Shown: positions 26,301-35,006, numbered from the stretch's first letter. The stretch: DNA of 64,000 nucleotides from CALOCY01 sp942491975 (GCA_942491975.1 CALOCY010000004.1:1054001-1118000), one strand, 5' to 3'. The notes: generated from the letters alone by a model not told the origin. Program-made: numbers and translations.

Positions 26301-26569
26301 TCCACTACATAGCCATTTAGTACGTTCTTATTTTTTGCTTTTTGTTTTTCATTTTTCCCTTTGGGTTCGGTAATAACAGTACCAGAAATAATATCTCCGG
26401 CATGCAAATTATCAGGTAAGTTAACCGTGACCGGACCATTGGGGGTTTCAAAGGTGACGGTGGTTAATCCGTTGGAAGTTTTCGTGGTTGCTTTTTCCTG
26501 TGCATGGCCAATAGTTGTACAGAAAAACAGAAATACGGATGTAAAAAACAAATGGAGCGATCTTTTCAT
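23351..26569 (-). CDS. Large secreted coiled-coil protein of unknown function
   Basis: A 1072-residue protein with a signal peptide (MKRSLHLFFTSVFLFF to HAQ). Residues ~25-330 are beta-rich, with PPYISAGEPGLITGPFDGD and an Ig-like section. Then comes a Cys-containing motif (CDCRIQGRSYLLSPEACKQ) and another beta domain to ~480. From ~485 to ~860 long charged coiled coils alternate with short globular pieces (GYTGRYGYHENGRCWWGYIG near 625; a Cys-rich helical piece near 720-750). Residues ~905-970 are glycine- and alanine-rich and hydrophobic (IIGGIGVTVAFAPLEAFPG), like a membrane-inserting hairpin. No known family was recognised. Codon use resembles neighbours. It stands alone, flanked by convergent and divergent genes. 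Confidence 0.75.
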   Translation of the reverse strand: MKRSLHLFFTSVFLFFCTTIGHAQEKATTKTSNGLTTVTFETPNGPVTVNLPDNLHAGDIISGTVITEPKGKNEKQKAKNKNVLNGYVVEFADKKESPTKKKLKWKIPEKFIKNILPLVLKDIKGNSIAEIPLPINPEPRSFVPKNILGEPDFNIPPYISAGEPGLITGPFDGDFSNSQLEINDTKVDVLAESPEGLFFDVPENLSGSVDIELTEGDYTTTETANVLQFGISADKLKLLKGESTTIRFTISGLENLDTSIPLKYDNMSPAVITMEGGNHHELMIDPKTDAPEGTFTHTVTVRAIVNGEFGVSGYIPPAQEIEKAEKEEPVLCDCRIQGRSYLLSPEACKQLQKEMHEQQPEFPDMPQEEESEPFDLFFEEMPLQHPVGEAMSLQVSPDNGLSEVVATVFSCKPALDTIWQHITTDQDGSDGWKTEFTPHALHEGLYAIKAEAVNQQNTTATTTLYTQIGNLSIADAPTDVVYNVSEADIRRTQNQARNARRGITNEETRLRELRRRLREQSQQGRENSGLASELEDIDEVLDRVPDTYKDDLKALIDSLQRVREHLPAETDSAALHAAVDEAQARLDACKERLKQLKNEQENLKNQRDEQKAQQDDLLAQLHELMISHGYTGRYGYHENGRCWWGYIGDERSAELSGVSDITWPLRRLRRSYTNILHQLEQLTPEIAVAQAECDELEEALQQAKEAAKRRNQHAAAQLAINDICRQIRSLLQPLQNWCTAHPSVCRFGHQIRNLIDECPQDSIAWQRFWQNFDNLISGKQQLEERYRDSADDNRDNADRLREEIEEAEQRIDDLEQEETRRTEEAEALRRQREHEQEEAREEARRAREERERERNRVVPQPYLDEEIDPDDDQLRFQAQRLFRELYRDYLTTEGPCDCKTKALALANNTNTIVSDIIGGIGVTVAFAPLEAFPGVSLAGRLGIGAAKALASSLYGGASLSNELVKNLFGTIGGEIFPRLVGDQFIGNKLNELAGKGLDALLEEEGVRAIEWEGETETRHCGRISGKTTLLFNPHTGWVVIMIKIPRCPLIVIKYRVNDDGVPISRPIVREIR

Positions 26570-26744
26570 AGCTGATGATTTATTTAATTTACTAAAATCG
26601 AATAAATAATATTTTGTCTAGGATCTAATATCTAAAAGTCTAATAATCTATTGATTAAATATACGGAAAAACGGTGATACAGGAAAAACGGGATCGTAAA
26701 ACGATGAAAATGTTGTAAATTAGAAGGATGTCAAACCAAAATCC

Positions 26745-27137
26745 ATGCTTATGAACCAGTATCTTTTTGTTGCAGGACTAATCTCCCTGATGGCAGTAGC
26801 GGGACACTTCGCAGTGGGGATAAAACTATTTTTGAGGCCGATAATGAAGTCAAATATTGATCAGGTTCCTAAAAAAGTGATGCAAAGCCTGTTTCACTAC
26901 ATGTCAGTGTTTATGATTCTGTCCACAATAGTTTTGATTGTCAGCTCTTTCGGGAAATGTGTGTTGTTTAATAACAGTGTATATGTGCTAAAATTCATTG
27001 GCATATCGTATGCTTCATTTGCTGTGGTAATGCTGATTATTGCATTGACATCACCCATCAAAGGGGCTACGTTTAAACTGTTTCAATGGGTGTTTTGGGC
27101 ATTGATTGCTGTTTTTACATTGATGGGGATTGCTTAG
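26745..27137 (+). CDS. Small integral membrane protein, four predicted helices
   Basis: A 130-residue hydrophobic protein. Transmembrane stretches are about 5-25 (FVAGLISLMAVAGHFAVGI), 50-70 (MSVFMILSTIVLIVSSFG), 80-102 (FIGISYASFAVVMLIIALT) and 110-130 (FQWVFWALIAVFTLMGIA). His22 and His48 lie within or next to helices. No family was recognised. A second in-frame ATG at 26751 (MNQYLF) is equally plausible as start. It is divergent from the coiled-coil gene and convergent with the CBM9 gene. Confidence 0.7.
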   Translation: MLMNQYLFVAGLISLMAVAGHFAVGIKLFLRPIMKSNIDQVPKKVMQSLFHYMSVFMILSTIVLIVSSFGKCVLFNNSVYVLKFIGISYASFAVVMLIIALTSPIKGATFKLFQWVFWALIAVFTLMGIA

Positions 27138-27163
27138 AAAAATTTAAGCTATTTATAAAAATG

Positions 27164-27200
27164 AAAGATGCCATCCTTTTTTTGAGGGATGGCATCTCTT
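27164..27200. terminator. Palindrome copy 6 (GATGCCATCC variant), bidirectional terminator
   Basis: GATGCCATCC (27167-27176) pairs with GGATGGCATC (27187-27196). Compared with the other copies the central pair is C:G on both arms, and the arms are in inside-out order. T runs follow on both strands, and the genes on either side are convergent, so it probably terminates both. Confidence 0.75.
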
Positions 27201-27206
27201 TTTACG

Positions 27207-28331
27207 TTATCGTTTACTTTTCCACGTTTTTCCAAAATTATCGATGTGCCATAAAAAAATGTTCTCTTTTGAATAAGCGGTAATTTCATAAAGAGAAGAG
27301 GTCGTTTCCAATTTTGGGGAGTATTTCAGGGCAGTAAGATTGAACCCGGTTTCAGATAACGCTTCCAATGATTTTGCATATTTCCCGTGCTTTGAACGGT
27401 AGATGCGCTGTGCGTAATAAATATTGCGCAACTCCCATTTTATATCCTCATCGGTGTTGTATACAAAATCATCATTACCGGTATCTGCTGTTTTTTCCGA
27501 AAATTGAAGAAATCCCCACATCTCGGGCAGATGCATGCTTACTTCGCCCTGTGGCGACCATACCCAGTTGTCTTCGGGATACGGTTTCCCGGTTTCAGGA
27601 TTTGTCTCTTTTACGTATTTCCCGTTTTCAAGGGTTGTACGCCACTCTACCCGCGAAAAGTTAATGCGCCACTGTTCTCCCTGACGGGGCAACTGGTTAT
27701 TATTGAATTCTCGTAGTGCATCCAATGGAAAGGCAATCTCCACTGTCCATTTTTTATCGGTATCGACTGGGTTATTGATGGTGCCGTATATTTTTACACC
27801 CGATTTCAGGCCGTTGTAATTCCAGTGATCCAATACAGCCTGTCCTTCGCGGTAAGGACGCACCAACAACAAGTCCCATACGGTATTGAGGGCATTCATC
27901 TCAAACTCGTAATAGCCATGTGTATCCCCGTCGGGGTCAATAAATACTTCGAAGTCGTTATCGTAAAAAATTACACAATCACGTTCTGTCAATGTACCCC
28001 AGATGTGTGGTTCTTCGAGTTCTGCAGCTACATACAAAAACCTGTTGTCCCATAACATCTTCATCCGGGTGTTAAAGCGTGGGGCAGGTTTTAGCTCTCC
28101 TTCAATATCTTCGAAATTATCGCTCCATTGTGCATTTTGCCATGATGGCTCGTTCAATTCGCCATCAATGGTTAATGTTTCGGACGCTTTGTAGCAGACA
28201 TAGCTTTTGGGGGTAAATGGTAATTGAGATAATCTTACCCCGTAACCGTTGATGTTGTTGTGTCCTTTCTGTGCAGGGTTACAGCTCAATAGTACCCCGA
28301 TAAAGATAATGAATGGAAAAAAATTGTTCAT
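27207..28331 (-). CDS. CBM9-like carbohydrate-binding lipoprotein
   Basis: A 374-residue lipoprotein: signal sequence with lipobox LLSC (Cys17). Residues about 45-260 match the CBM9-like domain found in Bacteroidota glycan loci: ETLTIDGELNEPSWQNAQW, MKMLWDNRFLYVAAELEEP, DNDFEVFIDPDGDTHGYYEFE, WTVEIAFPLDAL and WRINFSRVEW. The rest (SPQGEVSMHLPEMWGFLQF) is the usual C-terminal continuation. Probably surface or periplasmic, binding sugar ends. Start is 2 bases after the GH29 stop, so last gene of the GH92-msrA-GH29-CBM9 operon. Confidence 0.82.
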   Translation of the reverse strand: MNNFFPFIIFIGVLLSCNPAQKGHNNINGYGVRLSQLPFTPKSYVCYKASETLTIDGELNEPSWQNAQWSDNFEDIEGELKPAPRFNTRMKMLWDNRFLYVAAELEEPHIWGTLTERDCVIFYDNDFEVFIDPDGDTHGYYEFEMNALNTVWDLLLVRPYREGQAVLDHWNYNGLKSGVKIYGTINNPVDTDKKWTVEIAFPLDALREFNNNQLPRQGEQWRINFSRVEWRTTLENGKYVKETNPETGKPYPEDNWVWSPQGEVSMHLPEMWGFLQFSEKTADTGNDDFVYNTDEDIKWELRNIYYAQRIYRSKHGKYAKSLEALSETGFNLTALKYSPKLETTSSLYEITAYSKENIFLWHIDNFGKTWKSKR

Positions 28332-28333
28332 GA

Positions 28334-29794
28334 TTACTGTATAGATGATACTTTAATTGTCCAGGCGTAATTGCAGGGCACATTTTTTTGAATCTTTTCG
28401 GGAATATAAATAACACATCCATTGCCATTAGCCTCCCATTTTAAATGCCCCTTTGCTCCCAAAAGTGATACTTTAGCCCCTTTTACAGGATAGTGTGAAT
28501 CAATTGTTATTTTTTGTGGTAGGGTGGTTTCTCCTTTATCGGCCATATAGATAAAACAGGTGGTGCCATCCTCCTGCTGTGTCATGCATATTTTCCCCTC
28601 TTTATAAGGTGCAACAGGTTTACTGTTGTAAATGGCTTCACTGTTTATGTTCATCCATTCACCATACGCTTTGAGCAGGTTGTAAGCCCCTTCCTGCCAT
28701 TCCCCGTCAGGGCCGGGGGCAACATTGAGCAACAGGTTTCCTCCTTTGGCCACAATATCAATAAGCATGTGAACGGCATCACGCGGGTTCATGTATTTGG
28801 CATTGGGTGTAAACGACCATCCCCCTCCCGAAATGATACACGATTCCCAGGGGTAGGGAAGTGTTTTTTCCGGGACACGGTTTTCGGGGGTGAGGTAATT
28901 TTGGTTTTTTCCGTACACAGCACGGTCAACAACAATAAGGCCCGGTTGTTGTTCTCGGCACTTTTGAACCAGCTCATCCATTTTTATGTCCTGACTGATA
29001 ACACGTGATTTTAAAAACCCCGATCCGCTTTCTTGACGGCGTTTTTTGTAGTATTCATCAATCTCTTCTTTTGACAGTTTTGCTACCCATCCGCCATCAA
29101 GCCAGAGAATATCAATATTTCCATAATTGGTCATCAATTCCATAATCTGGTTGTGGGTAAATTCGGTAAAATTATTCCACCGTTCGGGGTAGGTTTCGGG
29201 ATCGTAATTTACATTGCGGTCGGGAGTGGCAAAGTTGGGCCACCAATAGTTTTCATTGTGCCAGTCGGGTTTTGAGAAATAGGCACCGACCATCATGCCC
29301 TGATTTCGGAAAGCATCAAAAATTTCTTTGGTAATATTGGCTTTTGGATGGGTGTTGAACGGACATTTTTTGCCGGTTATTTTGTAGTCGGTATATTGGG
29401 TGTCGAACATGCAAAAACCATCGTGGTGTTTGGTGGTAAATACCACGTATTTCATGCCGGCCTTTTTGGCTGCCTTCGCCCATTTATCAGGGAAAAATTT
29501 TACAGGATTAAAAGTGGTTTGCAATGCTTCGTATTGCTTTTTGTATTCCATGTAATTGTCTGTTTTTCGGCGACACCATCCTTCGTCTTCGGCACAAATT
29601 GACCACGATTCTACCACGCCCCATTGACTATAAGGTCCCCAGTGCATTAACAAGCCAAATTTGACATCCTGCCAATGATCCAGCTTTTCGAGGACAAGGG
29701 GATCGGTTTCAGGCACGTATCGTTCGTCGTGGTGTTGTGCACTGATAGTTGCTGATAAAAGAAGGGTTGTTGCAATAAAAAAAAGAGTCTTCAT
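28334..29794 (-). CDS. Alpha-L-fucosidase, GH29
   Basis: A 486-residue exported glycosidase (signal peptide MKTLFFIATTLLLSATISAQ). The GH29 catalytic domain shows KFGLLMHWGPYSQWG, KYVVFTTKHHDGFCMFDT, and the nucleophile Asp in IDILWLDGGWV near residue 232; NLLLNVAPGPDGEW is the family's C-terminal catalytic-domain signature. It hydrolyses alpha-linked fucose from glycans, here likely N- or O-glycan caps, given GH92 upstream. Operon with msrA and GH92 (38-base gap) and CBM9. Confidence 0.92.
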   Translation of the reverse strand: MKTLFFIATTLLLSATISAQHHDERYVPETDPLVLEKLDHWQDVKFGLLMHWGPYSQWGVVESWSICAEDEGWCRRKTDNYMEYKKQYEALQTTFNPVKFFPDKWAKAAKKAGMKYVVFTTKHHDGFCMFDTQYTDYKITGKKCPFNTHPKANITKEIFDAFRNQGMMVGAYFSKPDWHNENYWWPNFATPDRNVNYDPETYPERWNNFTEFTHNQIMELMTNYGNIDILWLDGGWVAKLSKEEIDEYYKKRRQESGSGFLKSRVISQDIKMDELVQKCREQQPGLIVVDRAVYGKNQNYLTPENRVPEKTLPYPWESCIISGGGWSFTPNAKYMNPRDAVHMLIDIVAKGGNLLLNVAPGPDGEWQEGAYNLLKAYGEWMNINSEAIYNSKPVAPYKEGKICMTQQEDGTTCFIYMADKGETTLPQKITIDSHYPVKGAKVSLLGAKGHLKWEANGNGCVIYIPEKIQKNVPCNYAWTIKVSSIQ

Positions 29795-29832
29795 GGTTTC
29801 TGTTTTTTAATTGGTTGTAGTTTTAACGGATC

Positions 29833-30462
29833 TTATTTTTTCAGGTTTTCACGGAATACGTTTCTGAATTTTTCCACTTTGGGCTGTATAATCATTTGGC
29901 AATAACCCTGGGTCGGATTGTTCTTGTAATAGTTCAGGTGGTATTCTTCAGCTTTGTAAAATTCTTTAAAGGGAACAATTTCAGTAACAACGGGTTTGCA
30001 GTATACCTGTTCTTCAGTGAGAAGGGATTTATATTTTTCAGCCAACTCTTTTTGTGCTTCAGAGTGGTAAAAAATCACTGAACGGTATTGTGTGCCTGTA
30101 TCGGCTCCTTGCCGGTTTAAGGTTGTCGGGTTATGTGTTGCCCAAAAAACTTCCAACAGCTTGCTGTATGTAATTTTTTCAGGATTGTAGGCAATGTGTA
30201 TAACTTCGGCATGCCCTGTGAGTCCGGTACAGATCTCTTTGTAGGTGGGGTTTTGGGATTCTCCTCCGGAATATCCCGGTTCAACGGTTAAAACACCTTC
30301 AAGTTGTTGAAAAATAGCTTCGATACACCAAAAGCAACCAGCCCCGAAGGTTGCCTGTTCCGTTTTTATTGTCCTGTTTTCAGCCATAGCAAAGTTTGAA
30401 ATGAGCAATTGGGCAATCAGTATAAATATACCCCCAATAATATGTCTGTTTTTAACGTTCAT
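29833..30462 (-). CDS. msrA: Peptide methionine sulfoxide reductase A, exported
   Basis: A 209-residue MsrA with a signal peptide (residues 1-27). The active-site motif is GAGCFWCIEA with catalytic Cys43. VEPGYSGGESQNPTYKEICTG, GHAEVIHIAYNP, and FWATHNPTTLNRQGADTGTQYRS are family signatures. It reduces methionine-S-sulfoxide in proteins; the signal peptide implies periplasmic protein repair. No MsrB is fused or adjacent. Its position between two glycoside hydrolase genes is unusual and may mean it protects exported enzymes, as inference. Confidence 0.93.
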   Translation of the reverse strand: MNVKNRHIIGGIFILIAQLLISNFAMAENRTIKTEQATFGAGCFWCIEAIFQQLEGVLTVEPGYSGGESQNPTYKEICTGLTGHAEVIHIAYNPEKITYSKLLEVFWATHNPTTLNRQGADTGTQYRSVIFYHSEAQKELAEKYKSLLTEEQVYCKPVVTEIVPFKEFYKAEEYHLNYYKNNPTQGYCQMIIQPKVEKFRNVFRENLKK

Positions 30463-30501
30463 TATTCTGTATAACTACAGCATAAAAGGTTTAGTTCATT
30501 G

Positions 30502-32724
30502 TTATTTCGTCATTGAGGGCGGACTGGCACTATGATCAGTTCCCCATGCTTTGTTTGGGGTATCCGACATGAAGAATTCCAGTTTAGCACCTGAATTGAT
30601 CTGCTCATGGGTAATAAATGTTTTATCAAAGGGTTTTCCGTTTAGCAACACCTTATGTATATAGATATTTTTGTTGGAAAGGTCATGTGCCTGCATTACA
30701 AACCGGTTGCCATTGGCCAGTTGTATGGATGCTTTTTTTACCAACGGAGAACCAAAAACATAGGTTTGGTCAGCCGGGTTAACAGGATAAAATCCCATAG
30801 CTGAGAAAATATACCAGGCTGATAGTTGTCCGCAATCTTCATTTCCACAATGCCCTTCAGGTGTATTTGCATATTGTGTTGTTGCAATTTGGTGAACAAT
30901 CTCCTGTGTCTTCCAGGGTGCACCTGCATAGTTGTAAAGGTATCCCACATGGTGGCTTGGCTCGTTTCCATGCACATACTGCCCGATCATGCCGGTACTA
31001 AATATAGGCAGTTCATCGTCAGCTTCAGGGGCATAAGTAAACATGGAATCCAGCTTTGCAATAAACGGTTTGTTTCCCCCGGTCAGTTGTATCAACCCTT
31101 CAATATCCTGTGGGACAAAAAAGAAGTAGTGCCAGGCATTGCTCTCGGTAAAGTGTTCGGTATAGTGTTTGCCGACAAACCTTTCTATCCAGTTGCCCCG
31201 GTCATCGCGGGGGTGCATAAATCGGGAAGTTGGGTTATATACATTGCGGAAGTTGGCTGCCCGTTTGATAAATTCATTATAAATAGCTGTTTCCCCCATC
31301 TTTTTTGCCATCATGGCAATACACCAGTCATCGTAGGCATATTCGAGTGTTTTCGAAACACTTTCGTTATCGTGATTGTACGGGACATACCCGTGTTTTT
31401 CATACTGTTTGATTCCTCTGAAGTCGCTTTTTGCCGAGGCCACACAGGCTTCAAGTGCCAATTGGGGATCGAAATCACCCATACCTTTGAGGTAAGCATC
31501 GGCAATGACAGGGACGGCATGGTACCCGATCATGCAATTGGTTTCGCAGCCGGCCAACGGCCAAACGGGTAAGTGTCCGTTTTGTTTGTAAAACGCCAGC
31601 ATCGATTTCACCATATCGTTCACACGTTCAGGATGCATGATGGTGTATAGCGGGTGTGCGGCGCGAAAGGTATCCCACAACGAAAAAGTGGAATAGTTGT
31701 CCCATCCGTCAGTGGTGTGGATTTTTCCATCCGGGCCGTAATATTTCCCGTCACCATCCATAAACAGGGTGGGGGCGAGCATGCTCTGGTACAGTGTGGT
31801 ATAAAAAATGGTACGTGTACCTGCATTATCCGTCTCAATATCAATTTTCGCCAGCTCTTTGTTCCATGCCGTTTTTGCGGCTTGCCGGGTTTCATCAAAA
31901 TCCCAGCCGGGAATTTCGGTGTCCAGGTTATTTACAGCCCCTTCAATGCTTACGGGCGATATCCCTATTTTGACAAGCAGCTCTTCGCCTGCTGAGGGGG
32001 TATAATCAAAGCGGGCAATATACCCTGTGCCGCCCCAATCCTCTTTAAAGGGCTTTTTACAACCCAGCGTATCAATTTGGGCATTGATGAATGGTTTTGA
32101 GAATTGTGCCACAAAAAACAACTGTTGTGCATCGGCCCACCCTTTGGAGTAACGGTAACCGCGAATCTCATTGTTGCTGACCACCTCTATTTTTGTGTCA
32201 AGCGTATAGTCCCAGTTTAATGCCCTGTTCAGGTCGATAAAAACGGATGCTGTATCGGCTTTTGGAAATGTGTATTTGTGAAAACCACAGCGTTTGGTGG
32301 CTGTTAATTCTACTTCAATATCATAATCTTTCAGTAAAACACGGTAATAGCCGGGTTCGGCCTGTTCATTATCGTGTGAAAAAGTGGAGTTTCTCTCCTT
32401 GTTGTACGGCCATGTAACCGGCATAAACGGAATGTCGTACATGTCGCCTATCCCGGTGCCGGAAAGGTGGGTCTGGCTAAAACCGGCAATTACCGTATCG
32501 GGATAGTAGTACCCCGATATACGGTCCCAGCCCGACATGCTATTATCAGGGCTAATTTGTACCATGCCAAACGGCACAGATGCGCCCGGGTAGGTATGCC
32601 CTTTGCCCCCGGTGCCCAGAAACGGGTTTACAAATCGGGTGTAATCGTTGGATGCCTCTTGTTGGTGTATGGAGCAGGCACTCCATAAAACGGACACAAA
32701 AAGTGCCATAAATAGTGTTCTCAT
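30502..32724 (-). CDS. Alpha-mannosidase, GH92, lipoprotein
   Basis: A 740-residue lipoprotein (lipobox WSAC, Cys17). GH92 enzymes are calcium-dependent exo-alpha-mannosidases acting on N-glycans. Seen here: VNPFLGTGGKGHTYPGASVP, FGMVQISPDN, GFSQTHLSGTG, YTTLYQSMLAPTLFMDGDG, FSLWDTFRAAHPLYTI, and the C-terminal GHCGNEDCGQLSAWYIFSAM with the catalytic-region G-N-E-D. First gene of the operon, with a TATATTTG -7 box 27 bases upstream. Works with the fucosidase and CBM9 proteins on glycoprotein glycans. Confidence 0.95.
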   Translation of the reverse strand: MRTLFMALFVSVLWSACSIHQQEASNDYTRFVNPFLGTGGKGHTYPGASVPFGMVQISPDNSMSGWDRISGYYYPDTVIAGFSQTHLSGTGIGDMYDIPFMPVTWPYNKERNSTFSHDNEQAEPGYYRVLLKDYDIEVELTATKRCGFHKYTFPKADTASVFIDLNRALNWDYTLDTKIEVVSNNEIRGYRYSKGWADAQQLFFVAQFSKPFINAQIDTLGCKKPFKEDWGGTGYIARFDYTPSAGEELLVKIGISPVSIEGAVNNLDTEIPGWDFDETRQAAKTAWNKELAKIDIETDNAGTRTIFYTTLYQSMLAPTLFMDGDGKYYGPDGKIHTTDGWDNYSTFSLWDTFRAAHPLYTIMHPERVNDMVKSMLAFYKQNGHLPVWPLAGCETNCMIGYHAVPVIADAYLKGMGDFDPQLALEACVASAKSDFRGIKQYEKHGYVPYNHDNESVSKTLEYAYDDWCIAMMAKKMGETAIYNEFIKRAANFRNVYNPTSRFMHPRDDRGNWIERFVGKHYTEHFTESNAWHYFFFVPQDIEGLIQLTGGNKPFIAKLDSMFTYAPEADDELPIFSTGMIGQYVHGNEPSHHVGYLYNYAGAPWKTQEIVHQIATTQYANTPEGHCGNEDCGQLSAWYIFSAMGFYPVNPADQTYVFGSPLVKKASIQLANGNRFVMQAHDLSNKNIYIHKVLLNGKPFDKTFITHEQINSGAKLEFFMSDTPNKAWGTDHSASPPSMTK

Positions 32725-32750
32725 CTGGTTGTGGTTTGTGTGGTTTATTG

Positions 32751-32758
32751 CAAATATA
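32751..32758 (-). promoter_or_regulatory. -7 box of the GH92 operon
   Basis: TATATTTG on the minus strand matches TAnnTTTG, 27 bases before the GH92 ATG. Confidence 0.5.
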
Positions 32759-32836
32759 GAAAATTGGGTGGAGAATTAGAACGCCGACAGGCCTATCAAC
32801 GCTGCTGGGTTTAGTAAAAAAAACCTGTGAAAGAAT

Positions 32837-32870
32837 AAGGATGTCATCTTTCCCCAAAGATGACATCCCT
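32837..32870. repeat. GATGTCATC palindrome, copy 7
   Basis: AAGGATGTCATCTTT / AAAGATGACATCCCT with loop CCCC. It lies in the 577-base divergent gap (32725-33301) between GH92 and the MFS gene, so no transcript needs terminating here. A lone half-copy (GAAAAGATGACATCCTGCAG) is at 33056-33075. The gap also holds two similar words CCGCTGACTT (32980-32989, 33000-33009) and no convincing gene. Confidence 0.88.
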
Positions 32871-33301
32871 CTATAACAGGTTTTTATCATCATTAAACCT
32901 GACAGCGTCAACAGACCTAAAAATCTAAAACCCCCTTAAACAGTACAGAGCGGTAATTCAACAGCCCCGGAAAGTAGCCGCTGACTTTCGGAAAATCTCC
33001 GCTGACTTGTGCAATGCCCCCGCTTCAGATCACCGCATTTCTGCCTGACCTTTTGAAAAGATGACATCCTGCAGTTTTTTTATGAAAAAGCTCAAGTAAT
33101 ACCGATTGTATTTCAGGATGCGCTTTTGGTCTGCCTGCCCGATTACGTCATTCAGGCGGAGGGTTTTATACCCGTGATTGTTTTTCCGGCTTATAAACAT
33201 AAAAGCGGGAGTGTTTTATTGGCAATCCTGTGCTTAAAAATTGAACAGCTTGTGTATATTTACATCTTCAAAAAATTGAACCTGTTTTAATCAGAAAAGT
33301 T

Positions 33302-34702
33302 ATGAATGCAGTTGCAGAAAAGAAAGAGAGCTGGAAATTTTCAAAGGCCTTTTGGGTGGCCAATTCCGTTGAATTGTTGGAAAGAGCAGCCTATTATGGC
33401 GTGTTTATCGTTATCACACTTTACCTTTCGCGGATACTGGGGTTTAGCGATATACAGGCCGGGTTAATTGCCGGTATATTCCAGGCGGGATTGTATTTTC
33501 TGCCCACGTTTAGCGGTGCATTGGCCGATAAAATTGGTTTTCGCAAAGCACTGTTGCTGGCCTTCGGGTTACTGACTGTCGGTTATGCCGGGTTAGCCGT
33601 GCTACCTACGATGCTTGAGTCGATTGGTTTGGTAGAGTATAGTAAAACTACCTCTTTTAACGGGCTTCCACAAAGTACGGAGAAGTGGTTTATCATACCG
33701 GTTATGTTGTTGATAATGGTTGGAGGATCTTTTATAAAATCGGTGATTACAGGTACCATCGCCAAAGAGAGTTCGGCTGTTAACCGGGCACGTGGGTTCT
33801 CCATTTTTTATGCCATGGTAAATATTGGAGCCTTTTCGGGAAAAACCATTGTAAAACCATTGCGTGAAGCGATGGGGAATGAAGGGTTAATTACCCTGAA
33901 CTATTTTTCAGCTACAATGACCCTGCTGGCATTCATTGCTATATTCTTGTTTTACAAAAGCACTAAACAGTCAGGTGAAGGCAAAACCATGCGCGAGATA
34001 TGGGATGCCCTGATCAAAGTTTTTACAAATGGAAGACTCTTTTCGCTGATATTGATTGTTACCGGATTTTGGATGGTACAGCACCAATTGTATGCCACCA
34101 TGCCCAAATATGTGCTGCGTATGGCAGGTGAAGGGGCATCGCCTTCGTGGTATGCCAATGTAAACCCGTTTATTGTGGTGCTTACGGTTGGTCTGGTCAC
34201 ACAGATTATGCGTAAACGAACGGCACTACTTTCGATGACGATAGGAATGTTTATTATGCCGATATCGGCACTCTGTATGGCATGGGGTAATCTGCTGAAT
34301 GTGGAGTCGGTTGATTTGGGTTTATTTAGCCTGCATCCTGTGGCCTTTATGATGGTTGTCGGAATTATGTTTCAGGGACTTGCTGAATCATTTATATCAC
34401 CACGTTTCTTAGAATACTTCTCGTTTCAGGCACCCAAAGGGGAAGAGGGGCTTTATCTGGGATTTAGCCATTTGCATTCGTTTATTTCATCCATTATTGG
34501 TTTTGGATTGTCGGGATTCCTTCTCAGTAAATATTGTCCCGATCCGCGCTTGTTTGAAACCACTGCGGCGTGGGAGGCAGCTAAAGTCAATGCGCATTAC
34601 ATCTGGTACTATTTTGTGGCCATTGCAGCCACATCGGCTATTGCATTAATCGTTTACGGAAGGGTAACCAAACATATTGATCAGAAGAAAGAGATGAGTT
34701 AA
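33302..34702 (+). CDS. MFS transporter, POT/PTR-like
   Basis: A 466-residue inner-membrane carrier with about 12 helices. The N-terminus SVELLERAAYYGVFIVITLYL resembles the E-x-x-E-R-x-x-Y-Y-G motif of proton-dependent oligopeptide transporters. PTFSGALADKIGFRKALLL is the MFS loop 2-3. GGSFIKSVITGTIAKES and RGFSIFYAMVNIGAFSG fit the POT signature region. SFQAPKGEEGLYLGFSHL is near the C-terminus. It likely imports di- or tripeptides or related small molecules by proton symport; substrate not provable. Monocistronic, divergent from the GH92 operon. Confidence 0.8.
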   Translation: MNAVAEKKESWKFSKAFWVANSVELLERAAYYGVFIVITLYLSRILGFSDIQAGLIAGIFQAGLYFLPTFSGALADKIGFRKALLLAFGLLTVGYAGLAVLPTMLESIGLVEYSKTTSFNGLPQSTEKWFIIPVMLLIMVGGSFIKSVITGTIAKESSAVNRARGFSIFYAMVNIGAFSGKTIVKPLREAMGNEGLITLNYFSATMTLLAFIAIFLFYKSTKQSGEGKTMREIWDALIKVFTNGRLFSLILIVTGFWMVQHQLYATMPKYVLRMAGEGASPSWYANVNPFIVVLTVGLVTQIMRKRTALLSMTIGMFIMPISALCMAWGNLLNVESVDLGLFSLHPVAFMMVVGIMFQGLAESFISPRFLEYFSFQAPKGEEGLYLGFSHLHSFISSIIGFGLSGFLLSKYCPDPRLFETTAAWEAAKVNAHYIWYYFVAIAATSAIALIVYGRVTKHIDQKKEMS

Positions 34703-35006
34703 TGATCAATGGTTAATGATTAATTGAAGCGATGCGAGATAAATCTCTTAATGCAATAAAATTATAGTACAATAAATGGGTTGAAGATGAAGAATTAAGA
34801 ATTATAAAGGTAGCAGTATTCTAATTGTTTATTTTTCATTGTTCACTGTTCATTGTTTCGGTCACTTTGTCATCATCAATGAGCACTACGTGATCAATAA
34901 TGACTTTTCTAAGCTATTTCCCTGCTGTTTTGGCTTAATTCACCGAATGGCATAATTCTTATGGGAAAATTAGCGCAGTGTATTTCAATACTTTCAACTT
35001 TTGAAC

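Noticed and set aside
26724..26733. AAGGATGTCA as another palindrome copy
   Set aside because: Only one arm is present with no matching second arm; too short to claim.
30826..31572. A 248-codon plus-strand frame opposite the GH92 gene
   Set aside because: Antisense to well-conserved GH92 sequence, no domain seen.
33055..33290. An open plus-strand frame before the MFS gene (about 78 codons)
   Set aside because: No start codon near its beginning and no recognisable sequence; it begins in the half palindrome. Likely chance.
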